DNA from: JACOTV01 sp964579395
Lineage (GTDB): Bacteria; Patescibacteriota; Microgenomatia; UBA1406; GWC2-37-13
Length of the DNA stretch: 64,000 bases
Assembly (NCBI GenBank): GCA_964579395.1
Contig: CAZOFT010000003.1
Location: 1-64,000 of the forward strand
Direction of reading: 5' to 3'
The translations under genes and the position numbers were made by a program. Below, in pieces: positions 34,070-41,622 of this stretch. Under the pieces are notes generated by a model, which saw only the letters and a program-made list of their open reading frames with translations, had not been told where the DNA came from and searched no databases. How positions within the stretch are numbered: the first letter of the stretch is position 1; each line of letters starts with the position of its first letter.

Positions 34070-35052
34070 AATATACTCTCAGCATAGGTCTGGTTTGCAT
34101 GGCGGTACTCACTATTTTTCTTCCGGTGCCGTTTATTTTTCTTCGTCCGTACATTCTACTTCTTATAACTCTCGCCCTCACCTTGCTGATACAACCTCTA
34201 GCATCTTTAAAAAAGCTTCTTATACTCAGCGGCTCAACCGCGGTCCTTATTATCGGATGGGTCACAGACAATCCAACCGTATTTGAACCTATAATCGGAC
34301 TCCTTGTACTTTGGTGTTATGTCGTTTGGATACTGTTATTTATGAGCTCAACGCATAGGCAAAGTAACGTTTGTACCTTCGTCTCTATGGGAATTCTTTT
34401 GCTTCTCGCATTTGCATGTTTCACACCTGCAACTGCAGAAATTCACTACGTGATCGGCATGAAAACGAAGACCGTGGGAACAAGAATTGTCTCCCTCACT
34501 CAAGCAGCTACACTCATGCCGTCAAATGCCAGATATCACAGGGAGCTTTCTCATACCCACTTACAAGCTGCACTTGCACTAGCAGCCACACAGCATGAAG
34601 AGAATGGATCAGATATATCAAACCATATAGCAGCCGCAATAAACGAAGCACAGCTTGCCGTCAGGGCAACACCTAAAAGTGCACGCACATGGGCCGCTCT
34701 TGGAACGACGTATTTGCGCGTTATTGGCCCAGTACCTGATGCTCAACTGTGGGCACAAGCATCGTTTGAGCGAGCTATCAGACTTGATCCACAAAACCCT
34801 ACTTACTCACTTCTTCTTGCACAGACGTATATTCAAAGCAACAAGCCTATTCAAGCTGAACGTTTGCTCAGTGTGCTCGTTAGCCAGTTCCCAAATGATG
34901 CCCGAGCACCATATCTCTACGCAAACCTACTAGAAAAAACAGATCCTCCAAAAGCACGCAGTTTTTATCAAATTGCCCTCAGCCGCGCCGATAAGGAAGA
35001 TGTTGGAATTATTCAAAAGCGGCTTGATGCACTATCCACTCAACAAAAATAA
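34066..35052 (+). CDS. Polytopic membrane protein with C-terminal TPR repeats
   Basis: 328 residues. Four to five hydrophobic segments occupy residues 1-125, and the C-terminal half is built of TPR-like helices (NEAQLAVRATPKSARTWAAL; FERAIRLDPQNPTYSLLLAQ; NKPIQAERLLSVLVSQFPND). It overlaps the fibre gene stop by ATGA and is therefore co-translated with it. This suggests a role in export, assembly or anchoring of that fibre. The membrane half vaguely recalls the end of O-antigen-ligase-like proteins, but it lacks their conserved loop. Exact function unknown. Confidence 0.75.
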   Translation: MKYTLSIGLVCMAVLTIFLPVPFIFLRPYILLLITLALTLLIQPLASLKKLLILSGSTAVLIIGWVTDNPTVFEPIIGLLVLWCYVVWILLFMSSTHRQSNVCTFVSMGILLLLAFACFTPATAEIHYVIGMKTKTVGTRIVSLTQAATLMPSNARYHRELSHTHLQAALALAATQHEENGSDISNHIAAAINEAQLAVRATPKSARTWAALGTTYLRVIGPVPDAQLWAQASFERAIRLDPQNPTYSLLLAQTYIQSNKPIQAERLLSVLVSQFPNDARAPYLYANLLEKTDPPKARSFYQIALSRADKEDVGIIQKRLDALSTQQK

Positions 35053-35053
35053 A

Positions 35054-36115
35054 CTACTTCAAAAAGGACAGAGGATTCAGGAGGGTACCACCTTGGCGAA
35101 TCTCAAAGTGCAGATGTGGACCTGTTGATCGTCCGGTGGACCCCATGACTCCAATCTGCTGACCTTTCGTAACACCCTGACCAGGTGATGCAAGCAGCTG
35201 CGACATGTGACCATACAGCGATTGATATCCGTTGCCGTGATCGATAATGACATGACACCCATATCCCCAATCAATACATCCTGAATACGTAACCGTACCT
35301 GAGTCAGCGGCAATAACCGGCGGCAGACTATTGTTTGCGATATCAAGCGCCATGTGATACCAAATCGGATACTGCGTAACACCTCCTGAGGTCGGCCATA
35401 TAAAACTGGAGCTTCCTCGTGAGCCTGCCTGTATTGGCCCAGCATAGTAACCACCAGTTGTTGTGCCCGGTTTTTTCTGTTCAATAGTCCCATCAGGCAC
35501 AAAAATAGTTTGTCCTGTTGAGAGAGCAAAAGTATCCAGATCTGTATAGTCATTAAACGGAAAGTTCACGATATTCTGCGCATCAACGTTGTATTTTTTA
35601 GCAATTGAATAGATGGTGTCTCCAGAATCAACCTTATGTACGATTCCGGTACCTGGAGGGATATCAAGATTTTCTCCAGGCTTAATCGTGTCAGACTTTA
35701 TATCGTTCGCCCACTTGATAGTATCAACCGACACGCCGAATTTTTTTGCGATTGAGGCTATAGTATCGCCTCCTTTGATCTCATACTTTACCACCTTGTC
35801 ACGTGGCTTTGATGAAATAATGGTATTTAGTGAGTTTTCATAGGGATCATAACTGAATACGGATTGTTGTTCTGCGGCATTTTGATCAATCTCATTCGCA
35901 AATGGGTTGTTTTCGGCAATAATAGGCCCCACAATTACAGCAGTAATTACTAGCAAAAAAAGCGTGCTATTGATAAATGAAGAGGAGTACTTACCTCGTT
36001 TGGCAAGTAAAAGAGCCACGACCGTATTTTTTACCTTCTCAAACTCAGCACCGAAGATCAAGGTGCGCACGGTGAGATATCGTTTCCAGAATAAAAAATA
36101 GCCTCGAAGATGCAT
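35054..36115 (-). CDS. Membrane-anchored LysM/M23 peptidoglycan endopeptidase
   Basis: 353 residues. One span (about 50-67), two LysM domains (about 109-153, GGDTIASIAKKFGVSVDTIK, and 158-207), then an M23 zinc endopeptidase domain (about 236-350). Metal and catalytic residues are visible: H254 and D258 (HMALD), H303 (YGHM), and H334-x-H336 (PHLHFE). It cuts peptide cross-links of the cell wall, in growth or division. ATG 36115 was preferred because an extended -10 box, TGGTACAAT, lies just upstream (36131-36139). It converges on the TPR gene with a 1-base gap. Confidence 0.93.
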   Translation of the reverse strand: MHLRGYFLFWKRYLTVRTLIFGAEFEKVKNTVVALLLAKRGKYSSSFINSTLFLLVITAVIVGPIIAENNPFANEIDQNAAEQQSVFSYDPYENSLNTIISSKPRDKVVKYEIKGGDTIASIAKKFGVSVDTIKWANDIKSDTIKPGENLDIPPGTGIVHKVDSGDTIYSIAKKYNVDAQNIVNFPFNDYTDLDTFALSTGQTIFVPDGTIEQKKPGTTTGGYYAGPIQAGSRGSSSFIWPTSGGVTQYPIWYHMALDIANNSLPPVIAADSGTVTYSGCIDWGYGCHVIIDHGNGYQSLYGHMSQLLASPGQGVTKGQQIGVMGSTGRSTGPHLHFEIRQGGTLLNPLSFLK

Positions 36116-36164
36116 AGGGATCGTGCACATATTGTACCATAGCACCACCCTTCTCTACCTGAAC

Positions 36165-37484
36165 TTACCCTTGCAGAATGCGTTCTATTGCCACCTCGAA
36201 GGCAGCTTTTTTAAGTGAGATTGCTGATTTTTGTGCTCGCTTGTAGATTTGATCAAATGCATGCTCCATATGATTTGCTAACTCAGCATTCACATCATCT
36301 TCACTCCATGATTCATTTGCTCCATTTTGACGCCATTCCAGCCAGGAAACAATGACTCCGCCACTATTTGCCAATACATCAGGGATGATTGTCACACCTT
36401 TTGAATTCAAATATTCAAAGGCGTCTTCTGTGATCGGACCGTTTGCCATCTCGACAATAATTCCCGCTCGTATGTTTTTTACATTTCCGGCATGAATTAC
36501 ACTCTCAAGTGCACTTGGCACGAGTATGTCAACATCCAGCTCAAGCAACTGCTCATTAGTTATGATATGTCCAGCATTCAAATCACATACTCCTCCTGCA
36601 CAATAGCAGCCTGCCAGGGTACCCTGCTTACGTTTGCATTCCATAACAAGTGGTATATCTAAAGCCCCAGCATTCTTATTCATGATTCCACTCTTACTAT
36701 CAGAGACTGCCACAACCTTCGCCCCAAGCTCAGAGGCTAACCGCGCAAAGTGATATCCGACATTCCCAAAGCCCTGAACTGCAATCGTCATGCCCGCAAT
36801 ATCCATGCCTTGTGTTTTTAAATAAGACAAAAGTGCTATCACACCACCGCGCCCTGTTGCTTCTACCCTGCCTAAGCTCCCCCCTATTTCTAGCGGTTTT
36901 CCAGTAAACGCACCTCTCCAGGCACTCAACTGCTTCTGTGATACTTCACTATCTGAAAGCCCCAAAGCTTCTTTTTGACATCGGACATATTCATCCACCA
37001 TCCAACTCATGATCAGACCATTTGTATTCACGTCGGGAGCAGGTATGTCGTAGGACTCCCCAACATGGGGATACAACGCGCGAACATATCCGCGAGCAAG
37101 ACGTTCGAGCTCTGTCACAGACAGTTGCTTAGGATCGACTACAATTCCACCTTTCCCCCCACCGAGCGGTAATCCTGCAGCAGAGCACTTGATTGTCATC
37201 AGTGTTGCCAATGCCTGCACCTCTTCTTGACTTACCTGTGAATGAAAGCGAATCCCACCCTTATATGGACCTAAGCGATTATCATGCTGCACTCGATACC
37301 CCCGAACAATATCCATAGATCCATCATCCATATGAAGAGGTATCTCAAGAGAATGAATATCAAATGGATCAATGAGTCGCTCTGTCTCTTCAGAAGATAT
37401 ATTCATGGCCTGAGCAGCAGATCGGATCATGGTTTGCGCCGCGTCAAGCATCTGACGACCGGCTGATGTATGCGCACTGTTCAT
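36165..37484 (-). CDS. gdhA: Glutamate dehydrogenase (Glu/Leu/Phe/Val dehydrogenase family)
   Basis: 439 residues. The substrate domain has GGIRFHSQVSQEEVQALA and PLGGGKGGI with the catalytic Lys region; PAPDVNTN holds the catalytic Asp. The nucleotide-binding domain shows GFGNVGYHFARLASELGAKV. It interconverts glutamate and 2-oxoglutarate plus ammonium. An extra Cys-rich insert, GCYCAGGVC, lies in the nucleotide domain and is unusual. ATG 37484 is chosen; the in-frame TTG at 37538 is less likely. It follows trxB with an 81-base gap. Confidence 0.94.
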   Translation of the reverse strand: MNSAHTSAGRQMLDAAQTMIRSAAQAMNISSEETERLIDPFDIHSLEIPLHMDDGSMDIVRGYRVQHDNRLGPYKGGIRFHSQVSQEEVQALATLMTIKCSAAGLPLGGGKGGIVVDPKQLSVTELERLARGYVRALYPHVGESYDIPAPDVNTNGLIMSWMVDEYVRCQKEALGLSDSEVSQKQLSAWRGAFTGKPLEIGGSLGRVEATGRGGVIALLSYLKTQGMDIAGMTIAVQGFGNVGYHFARLASELGAKVVAVSDSKSGIMNKNAGALDIPLVMECKRKQGTLAGCYCAGGVCDLNAGHIITNEQLLELDVDILVPSALESVIHAGNVKNIRAGIIVEMANGPITEDAFEYLNSKGVTIIPDVLANSGGVIVSWLEWRQNGANESWSEDDVNAELANHMEHAFDQIYKRAQKSAISLKKAAFEVAIERILQG

Positions 37485-37565
37485 AAGGAGATCATTTTCT
37501 CTTTCTCCGAGCCCGGGCGCTTGACAAAATGCTGACAAACTATGTTGGGATAGTCCAAATGAAGA

Positions 37566-38582
37566 TTATCCAAGCGATTCAATGTAGCGCTGTGCATCTA
37601 TTGCTGCGGCAACACCCATACCTGCAGCAGTTGAAGCTTGACGATAGATATGATCAACACAATCGCCTGCTGCAAACACACCATCTACTGACGTGCGACT
37701 CGTGTATGTGTTTGGTTGCGCTTTGAGTTTTGCCAGGGTCGCCTCATCAATCTCGACATGTCCTTGGAGATAATCGTATGCCCAACTGCTTTTTGTATAC
37801 ACATATCCCTTTGCGTCGAGCAAAAGCATATCTTTAACTAAATCTGTGTCGGGCTTATGGCCAATCGCGATAAACACTCCCTGGACGGGAAGTGTTTCAG
37901 GCACCGAGACTTCTTTTTTAGTGGAAGCAAGTCGAACACCTTCAACCTTTTGCTCACCCAACACTTCGCTTACCTGTGCATTCATGATTACTTCTATCTT
38001 TTCATGCTTTTGGACTCTGTCCAACATGATTTGAGAGGCGCGAAATTCCTCACGGCGGTGGATCAGATATACTTTGCTGGCAAAGTTTGTCAACACAAGC
38101 GCTTCTTCCATAGCCGTATCTCCTCCGCCAACCACAGCAACCTCTTTGTTCTTAAAGAAAAAGCCGTCACAGGTTGCACATGCTGAAACTCCTTTACCGC
38201 GCAAGCGCTGCTCAGACTCGATTTCCAACCAAAGTGCTTTTGCTCCAAGTGCCACAATCACCGAACGCGCCTCAACAACACCATCATCATACTCAATAGA
38301 AAATGGCCGGTTAGATAGATTCAGGCTCAGCACGTTTTTATCCAATATGGTTGTCCCAAATGAAACCACCTGTTTTCGCATGGACTCAATGAGTTCAGGA
38401 CCCATAATGTGCTGGATTCCGGGAAAATTCTCAACCTCAGTAGTCAACATCAGCTGACCTCCATACGGTGATCCCGCAAAAACCAGTGGAGACAAACCTG
38501 CCCTTGAAGCATACAATGCCGCTGACATTCCGGCCGGACCGCCACCGATTATCACCACTTCTTGTTTTGTATTTACTGTCAT
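37566..38582 (-). CDS. trxB: Thioredoxin reductase
   Basis: 338 residues. FAD-binding GGGPAGMSAALYASRAG (about 13-29), the redox pair in CATC (ACATCDGFFF), NADPH-binding GGGDTAMEEA, and the C-terminal FAD motif GVFAAGDCVDHIYRQ. It keeps thioredoxin reduced using NADPH. A short insert before the last motif (SWAYDYLQGHVEIDEATLAK) is longer than in E. coli TrxB. A perfect inverted repeat sits in its upstream region (38660-38683), next to the gene for the CsoR-like regulator, which may control it. Confidence 0.95.
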   Translation of the reverse strand: MTVNTKQEVVIIGGGPAGMSAALYASRAGLSPLVFAGSPYGGQLMLTTEVENFPGIQHIMGPELIESMRKQVVSFGTTILDKNVLSLNLSNRPFSIEYDDGVVEARSVIVALGAKALWLEIESEQRLRGKGVSACATCDGFFFKNKEVAVVGGGDTAMEEALVLTNFASKVYLIHRREEFRASQIMLDRVQKHEKIEVIMNAQVSEVLGEQKVEGVRLASTKKEVSVPETLPVQGVFIAIGHKPDTDLVKDMLLLDAKGYVYTKSSWAYDYLQGHVEIDEATLAKLKAQPNTYTSRTSVDGVFAAGDCVDHIYRQASTAAGMGVAAAIDAQRYIESLG

Positions 38583-38659
38583 GGAATAAAAATATGAATT
38601 ATTGAACGTACCAATGTCTGATTATTCTACAGAATATAACTCGAGAAAAAAGGGGTAAT

Positions 38660-38683
38660 TTTGATATATCTAAATATATCAAA
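38660..38683. promoter_or_regulatory. Perfect 10-bp inverted repeat upstream of trxB
   Basis: TTTGATATAT-CTAA-ATATATCAAA, located between the csoR-like stop and the trxB start. It lacks a U-tract on either strand, so a protein-binding operator is more likely than a terminator. Confidence 0.5.
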
Positions 38684-38689
38684 TTATAT

Positions 38690-38917
38690 TTAAATACTTA
38701 ATACTCGTGCAATAACTTGTTCAATTCTTTTCTTTTCTTCCGGCGATTTTCGGGCAGTGAGAGATTCTATGACAAGCTCTTTGGACAACGCGTCAATTGC
38801 TTTTTTTACCGCAGTCACTTGTTGCAATACGTCACTGCATTCGCGCCCTGTCTCTGCCATACGCTGAATTCCGCGTAATTGACCGATTATTCTGTTAATT
38901 CGTGCACTCATTTCCAT
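38690..38917 (-). CDS. CsoR/FrmR/RcnR-family (DUF156) regulator lacking most metal ligands
   Basis: 75 residues, all-helical, with the family start INRIIGQLRGIQRM and ECSDVLQQVTAVKKAID. The first conserved Cys is present (C27), but the later His and Cys ligands are absent: the helix reads KELVIESLTA. It therefore cannot bind Cu(I) like CsoR; sensing through a single thiol (persulphide, aldehyde or oxidative stress) is more plausible. Its promoter contains the palindrome ATACTAGTAT, which suggests self-repression. trxB lies downstream on the same strand. Confidence 0.88.
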   Translation of the reverse strand: MEMSARINRIIGQLRGIQRMAETGRECSDVLQQVTAVKKAIDALSKELVIESLTARKSPEEKKRIEQVIARVLSI

Positions 38918-38923
38918 ACCTAT

Positions 38924-38952
38924 ACTCTATACTAGTATGGGGTATATGTCAA
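38924..38952 (-). promoter_or_regulatory. Promoter and likely operator of the CsoR-like gene
   Basis: TTGACA (38947-38952), a 17-base spacer, TAGAGT (38924-38929), 6 bases before ATG 38917. The spacer contains the perfect palindrome ATACTAGTAT (38929-38938) and the sequence TATACCCC, which resembles operators of this regulator family. Confidence 0.65.
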
Positions 38953-39006
38953 CCATACATACTTCATAGCGGTATCCTTCTCCTTCGTACTGGTTTCTCC
39001 ACACAG

Positions 39007-39078
39007 TTATCCACACGGTTATAAAAATGGTTTTGTGGATAACTTTTCACTATTTGTGGATTGACACTATTATCCACA
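39007..39078. other. Cluster of four DnaA boxes (candidate replication origin or DnaA-binding locus)
   Basis: Three perfect TTATCCACA boxes lie at 39007-39015 (+), 39034-39042 (-) and 39070-39078 (+), with a 7/9 match at 39055-39063 (-), all within 72 bp of an intergenic region between the csoR-like gene and the rho terminator. dnaA, dnaN and gyr genes are not in the window, and gene directions do not diverge here. It is a good origin candidate, but a DnaA-titrating site is also possible. No gene is seen in 38953-39177. Confidence 0.65.
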
Positions 39079-39177
39079 TGTACTGCAGTGCCGATGAAGG
39101 TGCGTGCTGCACCATACGCAAGACACGCTTTTCTGTGCTAGTAGCAAAACGCTCCCTCAGATGGAACTGTTGCCACT

Positions 39178-39222
39178 AAAAAAGGCAGCGTATTTAGGCA
39201 ATTTCTGCCCAGATACGCTGCC
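39178..39222 (-). terminator. Rho-independent terminator of rho
   Basis: On the minus strand a perfect 10-bp stem (GGCAGCGTAT with ATACGCTGCC) with an inner GGCA/TGCC stem is followed by TTTTTT. It lies about 60 bases after the rho stop. Confidence 0.92.
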
Positions 39223-39283
39223 TTAGTATGATGTCTTTTTATCTATAAAGAGACCATTTTGAGCAAGTATTTTCCCTTGCTTA

Positions 39284-40597
39284 TTAGCTTGGGTTTAAAG
39301 TGTTCAAAAACTCTTCGTTTGATTTGGTCTTGGACAGTTTGTCGATCAAGAGCGTGATACGCTCCTCATCGTTGAGCAAACCAAGCATGCGACGAAGGGT
39401 AGTGATCTTTTTATTGGTATCCGGAGAAAACAACAGCTCCTCATGACGGGTACCTGAGCGCTCCACATCAATAGCGGGATATATGCGTTTTTCTGCCAAT
39501 CGGCGATCAAGATGCAATTCCATATTGCCGGTACCCTTAAACTCCTCATAAATAAGGTTGTCCATGCGTGATTCTGTATCGATCAAAGCAGTACCAATAA
39601 TGGTCAAACTACCTCCTTCTTCACAGTTTCGTGCTGCACCGAGAAATTTCTTTGCAGGAAATAGTGCCGACGGATCAATACCACCGGACATGCTGCGGCC
39701 GGTACCGGATACAGACATATTAAATGCACGAGCAAGGCGAGTGATTGAGTCAAGCAGGATAATCACATCACGACCCATCTCCACTAGCCGCTTTGCACGG
39801 TCAAGAGCGAGGTTTGCTACTTTGACCTGCTGACGAGGCGACTCATCAAAATTTGAAGCAGCAACCTCACCATTCAGATTGCGCTTAATATCGGTTACTT
39901 CTTCGGGTCGCTCACCGATGAGAATCGCCATCAAGTAGGCATCAGGATGGTTTTTGCTGATAGCAGCAGCAATTTCTTTCAAAAACGTGGTTTTACCTGC
40001 TTTTGGCTGGGAAACTACCAGTGCACGCTGTCCAAAACCAATTGGCGAAATAAGATCGGTAATACGAGTAGCCAAGATGTCTTGCTCTGTCTCCAGCTTG
40101 ATCTGACGATCAGGGTGCAGTGAAGTAAGTTCGTCAAAGTTGCTTCGAGTACGGCTTTGCTCTTCAGTAGCATCAACGCCATTTACTTTTTTGATGAGAA
40201 GCAGACTATGAAATCGCTCACCCTCTTTGGGCGGTCGAGCCAATCCTTCGACCATATCTCCGCGACGAAGCCAAAAGCGGCGAATCTGAGAAGTTGATAC
40301 ATAAATGTCTTTTTGAGGATTGATTGCATAATCTTGACGCAAAAATCCATAACCGCCGACAGTCACATCGAGCACGCCGGTTGCCGGATAACTCATCTTG
40401 AGATCTTCTTTCAATCGATCCTCAACAATACCCTCATCCTGAGGAAGTCCTTCTTCCTGTGGTGCTGGTGCTGAATGGCGCGGTTTTTTAACATGTGCAC
40501 GCTTGTGGTGCAGGGCTGCCTTTTTGGGAGCCGAAGGGGTTTCAGGTGAATCGATCATGCTGCTAACGTCGAGCACGTCGTCATGTTGGTTAGTCAT
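39284..40597 (-). CDS. rho: Transcription termination factor Rho
   Basis: 437 residues. A basic, Pro/Ala/His-rich N-terminal extension (1-65) precedes the RNA-binding CSD-like domain (GVLDVTVGGYGFLRQDY) and the ATPase domain: Walker A SQPKAGKTTFL (about 197), Walker B region DVIILLDSITRLARA, the Q-loop segment PAKKFLGAARN, and the R-loop region. Hexameric RNA helicase that ends transcription. Its gene has a strong promoter about 310 bases upstream, giving an unusually long leader with two T-tract hairpins, and a strong terminator downstream. Confidence 0.97.
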   Translation of the reverse strand: MTNQHDDVLDVSSMIDSPETPSAPKKAALHHKRAHVKKPRHSAPAPQEEGLPQDEGIVEDRLKEDLKMSYPATGVLDVTVGGYGFLRQDYAINPQKDIYVSTSQIRRFWLRRGDMVEGLARPPKEGERFHSLLLIKKVNGVDATEEQSRTRSNFDELTSLHPDRQIKLETEQDILATRITDLISPIGFGQRALVVSQPKAGKTTFLKEIAAAISKNHPDAYLMAILIGERPEEVTDIKRNLNGEVAASNFDESPRQQVKVANLALDRAKRLVEMGRDVIILLDSITRLARAFNMSVSGTGRSMSGGIDPSALFPAKKFLGAARNCEEGGSLTIIGTALIDTESRMDNLIYEEFKGTGNMELHLDRRLAEKRIYPAIDVERSGTRHEELLFSPDTNKKITTLRRMLGLLNDEERITLLIDKLSKTKSNEEFLNTLNPS

Positions 40598-40661
40598 ACT
40601 GACATGAAGTGAAAATAATATAAAGCGGGCGCAAATGTCCCGAAACGGCTATGATAAATAG

Positions 40662-40907
40662 TCAAAAGAGCTGGTTTGATTGTCTATATAAACCAGCTAA
40701 AGAATATACGAATAAAAATGATCCTCCACAAGCCGAGCAGGAAAAAGAAAACTGTTCCTTTGAAAAAGGCAACGGGCGGGTGAAACAAAAAAGGCCGCAG
40801 CCTGATCTGAATTCAATCCCTCTCATCTCAGCTTTCACTGGACTTACCCTAACGTTTAGTATTAAAGAAAACGTTTTCAGCTTGCCTATCTCGCCCAGGA
40901 GGACCAT
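40662..40907 (-). CDS. Possible leader ORF upstream of rho (81 aa, doubtful)
   Basis: An open frame inside the rho leader whose ATG (40907) falls at the predicted transcription start and whose stop lies at the end of the 40669-40698 hairpin. The peptide starts MVLLGEIGKLKTFS and is Cys/Ser/Phe-rich without a recognisable domain. It may be untranslated, or it may act in attenuation of rho. Confidence 0.25.
   Translation of the reverse strand: MVLLGEIGKLKTFSLILNVRVSPVKAEMRGIEFRSGCGLFCFTRPLPFSKEQFSFSCSACGGSFLFVYSLAGLYRQSNQLF
40669..40698 (-). promoter_or_regulatory. Terminator-like hairpin in the rho leader
   Basis: On the minus strand AGCTGGTTT and AAACCAGCT form a perfect 9-bp stem, followed by CTCTTTTG. 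A weaker AGGC/GCCT stem with six T follows within the leader at about 40788-40803. Together they could attenuate rho transcription. No gene is supported in 40598-40999 apart from the doubtful leader ORF. Confidence 0.5.
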
Positions 40908-40911
40908 AAGT

Positions 40912-40940
40912 AGTATACAAATCAGTGTTCTTTTTGTCAA
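40912..40940 (-). promoter_or_regulatory. Strong promoter of rho
   Basis: TTGACA (40935-40940), a 17-base spacer, TATACT (40912-40917). The GTCAACA direct repeat (40936-40942 and 40946-40952, spaced 10 bp) overlaps the -35 box. Confidence 0.75.
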
Positions 40941-40986
40941 CAATGGTCAACATTCAAGATGTCACCACATACCGCGCTAAAACCGC

Positions 40987-40992
40987 TATAAT
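40987..40992 (+). promoter_or_regulatory. -10 box, 7 bases before ATG 41000
   Basis: A perfect TATAAT. It supports ATG 41000 as a leaderless start for the membrane-anchored protein. Confidence 0.5.
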
Positions 40993-40999
40993 TGGCCGT

Positions 41000-41527
41000 A
41001 TGAAAGCGCGAAACGCACCATGGATCGTCGTCTGCCTGTTGGTCACTATCATCGCCTTTTTCCTGGGCACTCGCTACGGTCAGCAGGTCGAACAGGTAAA
41101 CAAACTCTCTGCTGAGGTCATGAAACAAATCCCTACATACTTCCCCACGCCCTCGCCGACCACAAAACCTTTGCCTCCTGTATTTGAACAATATTCAGAC
41201 GTAACAAGCTGCCAAATCAGTATCCTCAAAGAAAAAACGTGGAAACCTGAGCGTGAATCCAGTCGCTCTGCCATCCTTTCTTTTGACGACACACCTCTTG
41301 TTGCGTATTCATGTGCAGACGCAAACCCCTTCAGCAAAGATATGGAGGCTCTTTCGCCAACGAAAACAAAGTGGGGAGACCTAAACACTGTCACCTATAC
41401 CGATAGTCAGCGTCGTACAGTGTACGCAATAGTCGCAACCGATACTGACTCGTCTGTCTACTTGCGCATGCACAGCTCTGTGGCCGCGCTTGTGGCAAAA
41501 ACCTTCTCTCACACCCCGGCAAAATAG
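41000..41527 (+). CDS. Membrane-anchored exported protein of unknown function
   Basis: 175 residues from ATG 41000 (MKARNAPW). One N-terminal span (about 7-27), a Pro/Thr-rich linker (PTYFPTPSPTTKPLPP), then a compact external domain with two Cys (SCQISI and YSCADAN) that may pair. No family recognised. Upstream in-frame starts (40925 and 40946) overlap the divergent rho promoter and are unlikely. It precedes the F1-beta-like gene by 95 bases, on the same strand. Confidence 0.7.
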   Translation: MKARNAPWIVVCLLVTIIAFFLGTRYGQQVEQVNKLSAEVMKQIPTYFPTPSPTTKPLPPVFEQYSDVTSCQISILKEKTWKPERESSRSAILSFDDTPLVAYSCADANPFSKDMEALSPTKTKWGDLNTVTYTDSQRRTVYAIVATDTDSSVYLRMHSSVAALVAKTFSHTPAK

Positions 41528-41622
41528 CATTCACTCCCCATCTTGTGTATCATGGATGTACGGTTCAATGCCGGATTATTTTGTGCACGATTCCGGGCAC
41601 ACATGACTTCTAAACGCAATAT

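Noticed and set aside
40662..40943. 93-residue minus-strand ORF upstream of rho as an ordinary gene
   Set aside because: Its first codons lie upstream of the predicted rho transcription start. Only the shorter 81-residue version starting at 40907 is kept, as a doubtful leader ORF.
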